The notes beneath the pieces are model-generated. The model made no database searches and was not told the DNA's origin. It saw nothing but the letters and a program-made list of their open reading frames with translations. From JBCDAP01 sp038747915 (GTDB taxonomy: Bacteria > Planctomycetota > Phycisphaerae > Phycisphaerales > UBA1924), in contig JBCDJJ010000002.1 in assembly GCA_038747915.1 (NCBI GenBank), positions 1-64,000 of the forward strand: a stretch of 64,000 nucleotides of DNA. The letters are read 5' to 3'. How positions within the stretch are numbered: position 1 is the first letter of the stretch; each line of letters begins with the position of its first letter. A program made the position numbers and the translations under genes. Below are positions 26,601 to 35,155 of this stretch, one piece after another.

Positions 26601-27169
26601 GCCCACAGGCCACCGCGATCGGTGAAGCCGTACTCGACGAGGATGACCTGATCGGCATTGAGATTCGGACCGCCCCAGGCCGCGACATCGGCCTCGGTCA
26701 CGCGGGTGACAAGCTGGATGTCGATCAGCGCCTCGAGGTTCTCGTTGACATCGGGGGTGCCGGGATCGTCGGCCGGCGCGGGGGCGCCGATGGTGATGCT
26801 GGTGAGGTCCTCGATGTCGAGCTCGCGGATGACGATGATCGACTCGCCGGGCTCGACGATGGTGGCGCCGGGGATGGTGGACGAGATGGGGAACTCGCCG
26901 ATCTGGCCCGGATCCTCGATGTCACCAACAACCCAGCCGGCGATGTCGACGGATGCGCCGCCGAAGTTGGTGAGCTCGACGTACTCGCCGGGCACCTCGT
27001 CGCCAGCAAGGTTGTAAAAGAACTCGGTGATGAGGAGCTCGCCGGTCTGCCCGCCGTTGGCGGCGACGACCGTGGACAGCTCGGTACCGAGCTGTGCAAC
27101 AACGGGGGTCGCAAGCCCAGCGGCAGCGATCAGCGCCGCGAGCCCGCTCTTCGCAGTGGTGTTGAACAT
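23681..27169 (-). CDS. Giant secreted protein with three lamin-tail domains and Ca-binding repeats
   Basis: The 1162-residue protein has a signal peptide (MFNTTAKSGLAALIAAAG, cleavage near VVA/Q at 25). Three lamin-tail-like beta domains are visible, each opening with (L/V)ITE(F/I/L) and containing EY(V/I)E and GEALVLVG-type sequence: near residue 45, at GAVVITEIMFNPN (middle) and at GDLIITELAYFTN. Between them are Cys/Asp/Asn-rich thrombospondin-3-like calcium repeats (CNDNGTPDIEDI, CDNNGILDAC, CDRDGTPDAVQI). The C-terminal ~95 residues hold two dockerin-like loops, GDLDGDGDSDADDFIGIL and GDLDLDGDVDAEDFIAVL. It is very acidic and probably a calcium-stabilised surface or matrix protein. The ATG follows AAGGA. 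Confidence 0.85.
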   Translation of the reverse strand: MFNTTAKSGLAALIAAAGLATPVVAQLGTELSTVVAANGGQTGELLITEFFYNLAGDEVPGEYVELTNFGGASVDIAGWVVGDIEDPGQIGEFPISSTIPGATIVEPGESIIVIRELDIEDLTSITIGAPAPADDPGTPDVNENLEALIDIQLVTRVTEADVAAWGGPNLNADQVILVEYGFTDRGGLWANSPNIGNEIAAIFDQGVVENPADSGNFVPFGSAGTEDLTLYTSFTSGQNQFEHIENYAAGGANLVDVINQQAFGNDNWPTTTEISGAGGQSITLRSNATSATLNDLGINWGVSRPADVANPATGVVEFTRVTTELFVVPVFEDLDGNPTFDTQAPNPDFDPEQPIDPETNPEFVDLAPFINDGDPVYEITTEANGGLPVFDAEGVQIVEVELLAGIDETNPDNSNLNLGSPGFYNNTPIPDDCNDNGTPDIEDIFFGGFDDCDNNGILDACQIIDGGGTASESDLSDASGGSNDADGNGFLDFCDLAFNPAADCDRDGTPDAVQIDNNGGSGGVGGMLDADGDGKLDVCTVGAVVITEIMFNPNTDFELDWLEIYNPGATTVDLEGFTYIDLAFPDGSQSQPFPAGTTIAPGEALVLVGDNFIEDDGIPGADTPLGDNLAEFQDQWGPGVNAFLVEDFDALSSNARPDIEIPAILNAAGFVVDAANYSANDSSGQPFAGFPGNIDGLSIYVIPEVIAAGTIDEDNDLGSSWRFSIADLDGAYQSAQGTFFTNQSSGNDFGSPGVVASGTSERPVGDLIITELAYFTNSFSSSSVDTMGAIVLDPNAPEFEGGDSEYVEIYNTTNADIDLSGGFLQDEDGRTTGFPVGTVVPAGGVLVVVGFDAEELAENLTPAASLYNAYPGDYPVAVVSAWYDDPDAGFGGNSGPLGIANLSNDPSQVNEFLRLVDGNSDTQDIVNFDDLFPWPLGNQFSNDPLLDSGSIFLRPGNYTEAGNDVGTNWEASSFTGTDGDTTRANDFTLDGTTNDAAAYATPSIINPVFNSFNFFGSPGTLQNVVTITDLGASPVVPTGACCTAPDTDPSAIVEATEERACVLAGGTWSEGGTGADDLLCGICAGDLDGDGDSDADDFIGILVGFGSTVDTGLPVAQRLAEGDLDLDGDVDAEDFIAVLVAFGGGCNVVTLQELLDDGAILD

Positions 27170-27577
27170 GAGACGATCCTTCGGGACATCACCGGCGTGT
27201 GGTGTGGTGGACGGTCACGCAACCGCCCTCTCTCCGAGCCCATCGCACGCGGCCGGCGGCGCGCAGGATGGGGGAAACACCGGGTGGTACGGTCAGGCAT
27301 CACCCGATCGAAGCGCATCAGCCTTGATGTACGCGAGCCCGTGTGCCGACCCGGCAGTCAGGAACTCGATCGGACTCTGGCTCTTCTCGCGCACCAGCTC
27401 CTCACAAGGCGGAACCACCGCGAACTCATGAAACACTCCCGATCAGAGGAGACATGTTTGTTGGGATCTCTCAAGCCCGCGATGGACTGTGAAGCCCGCC
27501 GCGAGTGTGCTCTTTGGGACGCACCGCAAACGATGGCACCTGCACCCGATCAATCAGGATCGGGGCCGAGGTGTGCC
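27170..27577. other. 408-base gene-free stretch
   Basis: Upstream region of the lamin-tail gene and downstream region of the pseudopilin-like gene. Apart from the hairpin at 27545-27564 I see no gene or repeat; open frames here lack the codon bias of neighbours. Confidence 0.45.
27545..27564 (-). terminator. Hairpin after the pseudopilin-like gene
   Basis: A 7-bp perfect stem CCCGATC/GATCGGG with a 6-nt loop starts 13 nt past the stop codon on the minus strand. There is no U run, so at best a weak or Rho-assisted terminator. Confidence 0.35.
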
Positions 27578-28831
27578 TCAAATGCCCTTGTTGCGATCCC
27601 CCGTTTCGCGGAAGCGGTACTGCACGATGTTGTTCTGGCCGATGTCAACACTCGCGCGGACCAAGCCAGGGTGGACCGGGGGACGCGGGTGTGGGATCTC
27701 GCCGTCGTACACATTCTGCGAGCGGTTATCCACGGCATCCGCAATCACGCTCAGCACGTGCCGGCCGTACAGGAACGTCTCGACGAGCTCCGGCCCGGTG
27801 TTGACGAATTCGGCGTGGCCATCGATGAAGCCGAAGGTGTACCCATCGAGGCCATGGTTGTCCCACTCGTCCGGCCAGTTGTTGAGAGGCGGGTAGGGGA
27901 AACGCTCTGAGACATCAACGTCGCTATCACCCGACGAGAGGGGAGTGCCGGGGTCGGCATCGAAGGTCACAAAGATCCGGCTCGGGTTCTGCACGTTCAC
28001 GGCGCGCTTGAGTTCGGGTGTGCCGGTCCAAAGGATGTCATTCCAGAAGCTGACGTCGAAGCGGCTCCCACCGGTCAACTGGTGCAGCGGATCGCCGACG
28101 TCAATCCCACGCTGCCGGTACGGATCTCGCGATCTCCACGCCTCGTTGGCGCCGAAGTACAAACGGTCGTAGTACCCATCAGGCGTCATGACCGGACGCC
28201 GTTCGCTGTCATTCTCGCTCACGCTATTGCCGTACCACGCGAACGCCTCGTAGCTATGACCAAACTCACCCCAGAGATGGCGGGAGTCGAAAACCTCGTC
28301 TTCCGGCGACTCCACACGCTGGCCGTTGGCGACGTTGCCCGAGTTCAGCGAACCCCGGAACCCATCGGTGGCGTTGCCGAGCGATGCGAGCGACTGACCG
28401 ACAGCAGCATTCACCGAGATATCGACCCACACGGGGTAGCCGTAGTTGTTCACACCTGTGAATGTTTCGCCACCCACATTCACCTCAAACCGACGATCAC
28501 GGCCACCCACGCCCGCGAGGTAGTCGCTGCGTACCTCGTGGTCGGTCGACGGACAGACCGCGGCTTCCGGGCTGCTGAGGTACGGCGAGAGGTACGCCAG
28601 GTTGTCGGCACTCGGCCGGGTGGTCGGGAGGTACGCACCGACCTCGCTGTCGATCGCATGAGCGTTCATGGCCGCCATCATGCTGCGCTGATTGCCGAGG
28701 CAGACCGCGCGGTTCGCCATCTCGCGGGCCCGTGTGACCGAGGGTACGAGCAGCCCGATGAGCAGCGCGATCACCGCGACAACGACCAGTAACTCGATCA
28801 GCGTGAACGCCCGCACCCGATCCGTCCGCAT
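27578..28831 (-). CDS. Pseudopilin-like protein with prepilin N-terminus
   Basis: The 417-residue protein starts with a type IV prepilin/pseudopilin signature, RAFTLIELLVVVAVIALLIG (Phe as the methylated residue, Glu at +5), followed by the hydrophobic helix. The rest is a large soluble domain with CLGNQRSMMAAMNAHA, VCPSTDHE and a late DGHAEFVN segment, as in the abundant DUF1559-like pseudopilins of planctomycetes. It is probably processed by a prepilin peptidase and assembled in, or presented through, a type II-like system; its cargo is unknown. I chose the ATG at 28831 because GAGG lies upstream; an ATG at 28870 would add 13 residues. Confidence 0.85.
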   Translation of the reverse strand: MRTDRVRAFTLIELLVVVAVIALLIGLLVPSVTRAREMANRAVCLGNQRSMMAAMNAHAIDSEVGAYLPTTRPSADNLAYLSPYLSSPEAAVCPSTDHEVRSDYLAGVGGRDRRFEVNVGGETFTGVNNYGYPVWVDISVNAAVGQSLASLGNATDGFRGSLNSGNVANGQRVESPEDEVFDSRHLWGEFGHSYEAFAWYGNSVSENDSERRPVMTPDGYYDRLYFGANEAWRSRDPYRQRGIDVGDPLHQLTGGSRFDVSFWNDILWTGTPELKRAVNVQNPSRIFVTFDADPGTPLSSGDSDVDVSERFPYPPLNNWPDEWDNHGLDGYTFGFIDGHAEFVNTGPELVETFLYGRHVLSVIADAVDNRSQNVYDGEIPHPRPPVHPGLVRASVDIGQNNIVQYRFRETGDRNKGI

Positions 28832-28914
28832 CAGCAGCCTCACAAAGCAGTGGTGAAGGGGAGCAACCATCGGAGCCGCACGCCCGATCGCGCCGAAGAC
28901 GCATCAACAGCCGA

Positions 28915-28942
28915 ACAGTAGCTGCTTGTGTAGACAACGCAA
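28915..28942 (-). promoter_or_regulatory. Candidate promoter of the pseudopilin-like gene
   Basis: On the minus strand TTGCGT (28942-28937) and TACTGT (28920-28915) are 16 nt apart, giving a leader of about 75 nt. Confidence 0.4.
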
Positions 28943-29623
28943 GGGTGATCTAGACAGGTTAACGGTGTGTGAGCGCGGCCAGTCGACGGATCGCGCGCAT
29001 CAACCGAGTTGTGGGCGCAGAACATCGGATCTGAGTCAATCGGTGACGATTCGCACCGAAGAAACGACGGACGCGCGACATCAGTTTCACAATTTCTTAA
29101 CGAAGTGATCGCGTCTCAACGGATCGATTGCAGCTGCACGGAACACCCGTGCGCGGACACGCATTGGGTATTCATCTAGACATCTCAGTTGATGTGGGCC
29201 GGCTCGGTCGACCGCGCGGTCTCAACAGCGTCTTCATCCAAACGATCGGGCGATCGTGCCGAGATCCCGCCAACAACCGCACGTGCCCGCAGATGCATCC
29301 CTCCGTGTTGCGGCGCGCAGCGCGTTCTGCTTCAAGGACATACAAGCTCTCTCGGGTGATGCTCGGTGTCGGACGCGGTTCGACGACCGCGGGCAGTGTC
29401 CTCGTGATGGGCATCGCAGCGCTCTGACAAGAAGTCGATGGACCCGAGCCACACACCTCTCAACTCCCAGAACCCGAGTGGCTTTCTGTCACCGATGGTG
29501 ACAACCATGTCGACAAGCAGGGATGTCGTCACCGCCGCGTTGAGTTCGGCCGCGTCTCGGCCTGCTCGGCCTCCAGATCACCCACGATCCACCCGAATAA
29601 TCACCCCGCTGCGGCGCCCGAGA

Positions 29624-29651
29624 GGGGCGTCGTGGCAAGTCTCGACGCCCC
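29624..29651 (-). terminator. Hairpin after recJ
   Basis: A 9-bp perfect stem GGGGCGTCG/CGACGCCCC with a 10-nt loop lies 12 nt past the recJ stop on the minus strand. No U tract follows. Confidence 0.4.
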
Positions 29652-29663
29652 GGCGGCTGTGGG

Positions 29664-31436
29664 TCATCGCGACGCAACCCGAGCGTCGACCAGTTCGCCC
29701 TCGACGCTCGTCACGCCGTTCCAGGTGTTCAGCTTGGGCTCGATGACCGCGTCAATCCGCTGGCCGGCGGCCAGATGCTCGGCTCGGTCGCCCCACCCCC
29801 ACCCGATCAGTCGTATCGCCGATGCGCCACCCGCTGACGCGCGCAGCGCGAGGTGCCTGCCGCGCTCGCCCATGAGCCGTGGCGCATCGGCGATCCGCAG
29901 ATCGCGCACCACCAGCCGCGGCGGCGGGTTCTCCCGGCCGAAGGGACCAAGGGTCCTGAGACGGTGGACCGACTCGGCCGAGAGCTCAGAGAGCGTCGCC
30001 GGTGCATCGACGTCGAGACGGCGCACCAGCATCGAGTCATCGATGTGCTCGGCGGCGTGCGCACCGAAGGTCGCTGAGAACGCGTCCAGGTGCGCGGTCT
30101 CGAGGGCGAGGCCGGCGGCCATGTCGTGCCCGCCGAAACGGGTCAAATGCGCCGCGGAGGCAGCGAGCCCCGCGTGCAGGGAGTAGCCGTCGATCGATCG
30201 CCCGCTCCCGGCGCACGTGCCGTTGTCCCGGTGAAGCAGGATGCTCGGGCGGTGGTACCGACGCACAAGCCGCGAGCACACGATGCCGACGACACCCGGG
30301 TGCCACCGCTCGTCGGCGAGCACGATGGCCCGGGCCGACGGCTCGGTCTGGCCCGCGGACTCAGCGGCCTCGCACGCCTCCTCGAAGATCCGCCGCTCGA
30401 TCGACTGCCGCTCGGCGTTGACCGAGGTGAGCACGCGGGCGATCTCGCCGGCGCGATCACCCTCGGCGGTGGTGAGCAGCTCGAGCGCCTCGCGCGCGTG
30501 ACCGAGTCGCCCGCACGCATTCAGCCGCGGCGCCAGCTTGAAGCCCGCGGCCTCGGCGTCGACCGACTCGCCCGCGAGCCCCGAGGCCCGCACCAGCGCG
30601 CCGAGCCCCGCGATGCGCGTGGTCCGCACCCGCGCGAGGCCGAATCGCGCGATGACGCGGTTCTCGTCGACCAGCGGGACGATATCGGCGACCGTGCCGA
30701 GCGCCGCGAGCGCCAGCAGGTCGAGCAGCGTCTCCCGCATCGGCTCATGCACACGCTCGCTCCCCGCAGCCATCGTGGCGATTCGCCAGGCAAGCTTGAA
30801 GGCCACACCCGCGCCGCACAGCTCACCGAACGGATACTCAGAACCCTCCAGCCGCGGATGAACCACCGCGTACGCATCGGGCAAACCGCTCTCTCGCGGA
30901 GGCAGGTTGTGGTGATCGGTGATGATGAGATCGACGCCGCACTCGCGCGCCGCGGCGGCCGGCTCGAACGCGGTGACACCGCAGTCGACCGACACGATCA
31001 CCCGAGCGCCCTGCTCCGCCAGCGTGCGCACCGCGCCCGCGTGCACCCCGTACCCCTCGTCGAGCCGGTGCGGGATGTACGTCATCAGCAGCGCGTGCGG
31101 TACGACCGCCCGCAGCACGTGCCACAGGATGGCCGAGGCGGTCACGCCGTCGACGTCGTAGTCGCCGTAGATGGCGATCGGGTGTCCTGATCGGGCAGCG
31201 TCGAGCAGACGAGCCGCTGCACGGTCGAGGTCGGGCAGGTGCGACGGGTCGTGCAGGCCGGCACGCAGGCTCGGGGTGAGCCACGATTCGGCCTCATCGC
31301 CACGGCGACGGGCGAGCAGCACTCGCGCGACCACCGGCTCGATGCGCAGCCTCGCTGCCAGACGCATCTCCGCCTCGTCGCCGCCCGCGTCCGTGCGCAC
31401 CGACCATCGATGGGTCATCCCGCCATCCATTGGCAT
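29664..31436 (-). CDS. recJ: Single-stranded-DNA-specific exonuclease RecJ
   Basis: RecJ degrades single-stranded DNA 5' to 3' in recombination and mismatch repair. DHH-family motifs are present: YGDYDVDG near 90-97, VSVDCG near 148-153, ITDHHN near 172-177 and later the DHHA1-type sequence with CAGSGRSIDGYSLHAGL and FGGHDMAAGLAL. The length of 590 residues is normal. The start is uncertain: the ATG used lies 8 nt after a TATCGT box, while an ATG 18 bases downstream matches typical family N-termini (THRWSVR). Confidence 0.92.
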   Translation of the reverse strand: MPMDGGMTHRWSVRTDAGGDEAEMRLAARLRIEPVVARVLLARRRGDEAESWLTPSLRAGLHDPSHLPDLDRAAARLLDAARSGHPIAIYGDYDVDGVTASAILWHVLRAVVPHALLMTYIPHRLDEGYGVHAGAVRTLAEQGARVIVSVDCGVTAFEPAAAARECGVDLIITDHHNLPPRESGLPDAYAVVHPRLEGSEYPFGELCGAGVAFKLAWRIATMAAGSERVHEPMRETLLDLLALAALGTVADIVPLVDENRVIARFGLARVRTTRIAGLGALVRASGLAGESVDAEAAGFKLAPRLNACGRLGHAREALELLTTAEGDRAGEIARVLTSVNAERQSIERRIFEEACEAAESAGQTEPSARAIVLADERWHPGVVGIVCSRLVRRYHRPSILLHRDNGTCAGSGRSIDGYSLHAGLAASAAHLTRFGGHDMAAGLALETAHLDAFSATFGAHAAEHIDDSMLVRRLDVDAPATLSELSAESVHRLRTLGPFGRENPPPRLVVRDLRIADAPRLMGERGRHLALRASAGGASAIRLIGWGWGDRAEHLAAGQRIDAVIEPKLNTWNGVTSVEGELVDARVASR

Positions 31437-31444
31437 GGAGGACG

Positions 31445-31450
31445 ACGATA
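31445..31450 (-). promoter_or_regulatory. -10 box TATCGT before recJ, leaderless-type
   Basis: On the minus strand TATCGT ends 8 nt before the ATG at 31436, a slightly longer gap than at the other such genes. Confidence 0.35.
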
Positions 31451-31565
31451 CCACTACGGATCGTGTTCACGAAGCACTCGCCAGCAATCGACATCGAATG
31501 CCAGTCGTCGACACCAACCGACAGCGGTCTGATTCGTCGCGTGGCGAGCCGTGGTGGGCATCTGC

Positions 31566-31590
31566 TACGCTCTTTGCCCTTTCTGGAGGA
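31566..31590 (+). promoter_or_regulatory. -10 TACGCT and SD of adk
   Basis: TACGCT at 31566-31571 is followed by a short leader with GGAGGA at 31585-31590, 7 nt before the GTG start at 31598. This SD decides the GTG over an upstream in-frame start. Confidence 0.4.
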
Positions 31591-31597
31591 CCCCGCT

Positions 31598-32206
31598 GTG
31601 ACCGCCACGCTCCGCTCGCTGCTCATCATCGGCCCGCCCGGCGTTGGTAAAGGCACGCAGGGCAAGGTGCTTGGCGCGATCCCCGGGCTCGTGCATCACT
31701 CGTCGGGGGATGTGTTCCGCTCACTCGACAAGGTGAGCGACCTCGGCCGGACGTTCCTGTCGTACTCGACCAAGGGCGAGTTGGTGCCCGACGGGCTGAC
31801 GATCGAGATCTGGCGGAGCGATGCCGACCGCCGCATCGAGACCGGCGAGTTCGACCCCGCGACCGATCTGCTGATCCTCGACGGCATCCCGCGCAACCCG
31901 ACGCAGGCAGCCCTGATGGACGAGCACGTCGATGTGCTCGGCATCATTCTCCTGGTCGCCAAGAACGAGCAGGAACTCATCGACCGCCTGCGCAAGCGGG
32001 CGGAGAAGGAGGACCGTCCCGACGATGCCGACGAGACGGTGATCCGCCGCCGCCTGGAGGTGTACGAGGATGCCACGCGCCCGCTGCTCGGGCACTACGA
32101 CACCGCGCTCATCCACGAGGTGGATGCACTCGGCACACCCGCCGAGGTGGCTCGGCGGGTGCTCGATGTGGTCATCCCGGTGCAGGCGTCGCTAGCAACG
32201 GCTTGA
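31598..32206 (+). CDS. adk: Adenylate kinase
   Basis: The enzyme interconverts ATP + AMP and 2 ADP. The 202-residue protein has the P-loop GPPGVGKGTQ at 12-21, the NMP-binding region SSGDVFRS, LDGIPRNPTQ (usually LDGFPR) and DDADETVIRRRLEVYEDATRPL, typical of short-form kinases with a minimal LID and no zinc cysteines. A related nucleoside monophosphate kinase cannot be fully excluded. The GTG start is set by GGAGGA; there are 21 bp to the convergent neighbour's stop. Confidence 0.88.
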   Translation: MTATLRSLLIIGPPGVGKGTQGKVLGAIPGLVHHSSGDVFRSLDKVSDLGRTFLSYSTKGELVPDGLTIEIWRSDADRRIETGEFDPATDLLILDGIPRNPTQAALMDEHVDVLGIILLVAKNEQELIDRLRKRAEKEDRPDDADETVIRRRLEVYEDATRPLLGHYDTALIHEVDALGTPAEVARRVLDVVIPVQASLATA

Positions 32207-32227
32207 ACCGCGTCGAAGCGCGGCACC

Positions 32228-34129
32228 TTATGGACACGGTTGCTCGAAGTTCACGAGCACGCTGACGAAGTCGTCTCGGTCGACATCGCTGTCGTTGTCG
32301 GCGTCACCGGGGCAGCCCGAGTCGAACTGGCCGGTGAAGAACGTGGGCGTTGAGCCTCTCAGTTCGAGCGTGCCAAGGTCGTTCGTGGCGGTCACCGTCC
32401 ACTGGTAGGTCTCGTTCGGCGCGAGGATGCCCAGCGGGATGAGCGCGAACGGGGTGGGCAGATCGAGCGCCGTGAATGCCACTGGCCCGTCGGTCGATCC
32501 TTCAAAGATGACAAGGTCGTAGGTGATGCCGCCGCCGCCCGCGGGCTCCCATTGGATGATCGGGCCGGGCACGCGCGTGTCGCCGATGGAGAGGTCCTGG
32601 TCGATCGTGAGCACCGCCCCATCCGCGGGCGACACGGGGACGAAGCCGGCTGCGCCCATTGTGAACGGAGCATCGGTCACATCGCCGGCCTTGTTCCGCC
32701 AGTAGGAGATGGCGGGGTCGCTCGGCTGCTGCTCGATCGCGAGCACATCAGTCGCGCCGTCGTCGTCGAAGTCGCCGGCGAGCAACTCACCCTGCTCACT
32801 GAAACTGAAATTGACGATTGCATCGCCACACGCGATCCTCGGCGCGCCGAACCGACCGAAGCCATCGTTTGGATGGACAACGAGCACGAGTTGCTCGACA
32901 CCCTGCACCGCGCCCCCGCGACCGCTGAGGCTCGTGAACGCCTGCTGAGCCCCGCCAAGCCCCTTGAGCGACAGTGAGCTCGCCGAGAGCAGCACGCACG
33001 GCGCCATCTCTGCGTTCGAGAAGGGGAGCGTCGCCGGGTTGTCGAGCGGCCCCACACTCGTGAACGGCAGATCACCCAAGAAGTTCCGCGGCCTCACCAC
33101 AGTCGCTGGGACCAGTGTGACCGCCTCCGCAGCGCTATCGCCATCCAGGTCGAGCAGACGCGTCCGCGGCTCGCCGAGAAAGGCCGCCGATCCGTTGGTC
33201 AGACCGTCGATTCGGCGTCGCTCCACGCGGGGCTCGAAGCCGCCCTCGCCGTCGCCGCGGCGGAACAGCACATCGCCGTCCTCGTCGAACGCGACGAGTT
33301 CGGGATCGCCATCGCCATCAAGATCCGCGACCAGTTCCGGCGGCTGCCCCTCGAGCGCGATCTCGCCGAACGAGGTCGGGGTGTAGCCCCCGAGCCCTGT
33401 GCTGATGAGCGCAAACACAACGGCGCCATCTGGCGTTGGATCCCTCGGGGGCCGGTCGAGGTACAGAACATCGTCCAAGCCGTCGTTGTTGAGATCGACG
33501 ATGTCGATGTCGTTCGCGCTCGGCTCGAAGAGCCCGGGCGCCTCGAACACCGGAAACACGATCGGACCAGTAAACCCGGCGTCGCCGTCGTTGTTCCACA
33601 CCGACGGTCGGATCCCAGCCGGCAGCGCTTCGAGCACCAGGATCTCCGCAGCGTCATCGCCGTTGGGATCGACCGCGCGAATCTCGAACGCGTCGCTCGA
33701 CACTGTGAACGCGTCCGACGTCGAATCGAAGCCCGCATCGCCCGGATTCAACGCCACGCGGAGCGTGGTCCCGCCCGAGGTGATGTTCAGGCCGAACAGA
33801 TCGGTGTCCCCGTCGCTGTCGAGATCCGCGGGGCGGAGCGAGACGAGCTGCCCGATCGAGAAGAAATCGTTGAAGCCGTCAAAGCGTGGCACGCCACTCT
33901 CGTCCATGCTCGCCAGCAGGAGGGGCGGCCGATCGAGCACCACATCGTCGAAGCCATCGGCGTTGAGGTCCACCACCGAGGCCGGCAGCACGATCGCGTT
34001 GAACGCACCGGTTTCGATGATCGGCCGCTGAAAATCATCCAGCAGCACCTGCCCGTTCGCCTGCGCAACCGCCATCCACGACACCGCCCCGCCGCACGCG
34101 GCGAGGACCGCACGATTCTGCCTCATCAT
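32228..34129 (-). CDS. Secreted FG-GAP/VCBS repeat protein
   Basis: The 633-residue exported protein has a signal peptide (MMRQNRAVLAACGGAVSWMAVA). Several FG-GAP/VCBS-type beta-propeller repeats carry the Ca-binding DxDxDGxxD pattern: DLNADGFDDVVL, DLDSDGDTDLFG, DLNNDGLDDVLY, DLDGDGDPELVAF, DFDDDGATDVLAI. A fibronectin-III-like domain (PVSPADGAVL... YQWTVTATND) precedes a C-terminal dockerin-like loop GDADNDSDVDRDDFVSVL ending in a Cys. It is probably a surface or extracellular protein. The ATG at 34129 follows GGAGA. No enzymatic motif is seen. Confidence 0.82.
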   Translation of the reverse strand: MMRQNRAVLAACGGAVSWMAVAQANGQVLLDDFQRPIIETGAFNAIVLPASVVDLNADGFDDVVLDRPPLLLASMDESGVPRFDGFNDFFSIGQLVSLRPADLDSDGDTDLFGLNITSGGTTLRVALNPGDAGFDSTSDAFTVSSDAFEIRAVDPNGDDAAEILVLEALPAGIRPSVWNNDGDAGFTGPIVFPVFEAPGLFEPSANDIDIVDLNNDGLDDVLYLDRPPRDPTPDGAVVFALISTGLGGYTPTSFGEIALEGQPPELVADLDGDGDPELVAFDEDGDVLFRRGDGEGGFEPRVERRRIDGLTNGSAAFLGEPRTRLLDLDGDSAAEAVTLVPATVVRPRNFLGDLPFTSVGPLDNPATLPFSNAEMAPCVLLSASSLSLKGLGGAQQAFTSLSGRGGAVQGVEQLVLVVHPNDGFGRFGAPRIACGDAIVNFSFSEQGELLAGDFDDDGATDVLAIEQQPSDPAISYWRNKAGDVTDAPFTMGAAGFVPVSPADGAVLTIDQDLSIGDTRVPGPIIQWEPAGGGGITYDLVIFEGSTDGPVAFTALDLPTPFALIPLGILAPNETYQWTVTATNDLGTLELRGSTPTFFTGQFDSGCPGDADNDSDVDRDDFVSVLVNFEQPCP

Positions 34130-34275
34130 GTTCCGTCTCCGCTCGATGAACTCGCTCGTCTCCACAGCGAACGACACGCTGCGACGTTGTGACATCGGTG
34201 CTCGTGATCAAATCCGATCACAAGAACACCAACGAAGTCTTCTTACCGACGATCGAGCACACCGCCCGCGCAGAA

Positions 34276-35133
34276 TCAGCGGGCCAGCGCCGTCCGAAAT
34301 TCCGGCCGTCCCTCTGCCTCACCCCGCCAGGTGTACACCCCGCCCTGTGACGTCGTGATGAAGAGTGTGGCCAGATCTTCACCACCGAAGATGCACGCGG
34401 TGACACGCTCGAACGGCACCTCGATCGTCGCGGTCGGCCGCCCGCTGGCGTCGAGCACGAACACCGCGTGCCCGCCCCACTGCGCGCTGTAGACGGTGCC
34501 CGCCGCGTCAACGGTCATGCCGTCCGGTGTCGGCGCGTCGGCGCCACCCGTGTACCACGGCACGCGTTCGCCGAGCGGGAGCGGGCTCGCGTGCGCACCG
34601 TGCCACGTCATACGAAAAATGATCTTGGCCGATGAGTCGGTCCAGTAGCACGCGCTGTTGTCCGGTGCGAAGCCGAGGCCGTTGGCCACTTTGGTGCCGT
34701 GCCAGAGCTTCTTGATCACGAGGCCCTCGCGCGCATCTCCTGTCACGTGGTACAGCCCGCCACGCTCGGCATCGGCGCCGATCGTGCCCGCGAGCACCGT
34801 GCCCTGGGGTGTCGCGATCACATCGTTGAAACGCTCGGCATCGGGATCACCAAACGGCCCGACCGAGTCGACGTGCCCGCCGTCGGGATCGAAGATCGCG
34901 ATGTCGTCCTCGCGGAAGAGCAGCAACCGGCCATCTTCTTCGAGCGTGTACCCGCCCACCGGTGGGCCGGTGTAGATCCGCTCGACACCCGCGCCTGTGG
35001 GCCCGCACCGCCAGAGCTCGCCGGCCAGGATGTCGGTCCAGAATAATACCTTGCGGCGATCGTCCCAGATCGGCCCCTCGCCCAGCTTGAATGCGCGGTC
35101 GACCAGGAGCTTTGCTTCGCCGAGGGAGTGCAT
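34276..35133 (-). CDS. SMP-30/gluconolactonase-family hydrolase
   Basis: The 285-residue six-bladed beta-propeller resembles regucalcin and gluconolactonases, which hydrolyse sugar lactones with one divalent metal. The metal-ligand positions are visible: Glu in LGEGPIWDD (~19), Asn in ERFNDVIATPQG, Asn in ANGLGFAPDN and Asp in PDGMTVDAAG. A role in aldonate or uronate breakdown is possible but not shown by neighbours. The true start is the ATG at 35133, 7 nt after TACCGT; the open frame runs on upstream through the antisense of hrpA, which I treat as chance. There are 142 bp to the divergent hrpA. Confidence 0.87.
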   Translation of the reverse strand: MHSLGEAKLLVDRAFKLGEGPIWDDRRKVLFWTDILAGELWRCGPTGAGVERIYTGPPVGGYTLEEDGRLLLFREDDIAIFDPDGGHVDSVGPFGDPDAERFNDVIATPQGTVLAGTIGADAERGGLYHVTGDAREGLVIKKLWHGTKVANGLGFAPDNSACYWTDSSAKIIFRMTWHGAHASPLPLGERVPWYTGGADAPTPDGMTVDAAGTVYSAQWGGHAVFVLDASGRPTATIEVPFERVTACIFGGEDLATLFITTSQGGVYTWRGEAEGRPEFRTALAR

Positions 35134-35140
35134 GACGGCC

Positions 35141-35146
35141 ACGGTA
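35141..35146 (-). promoter_or_regulatory. -10 box TACCGT, leaderless-type, for the SMP-30 gene
   Basis: On the minus strand TACCGT ends 7 nt before the ATG at 35133; no SD is present. Confidence 0.45.
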
Positions 35147-35155
35147 GGCCAGACC

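Larger units (their letters stand above)
28832..29663. other. 832-base gene-free stretch
   Basis: The region between the pseudopilin-like gene and recJ is less GC-rich than its surroundings and has no reading frame with the usual third-position GC bias. A minus-strand frame of 66 codons (29332-29532) exists but resembles nothing I know. A 7-bp palindrome TGTCACC-gat-GGTGACA (29487-29503) and the recJ 3' hairpin are the only structured sites seen. Confidence 0.45.
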
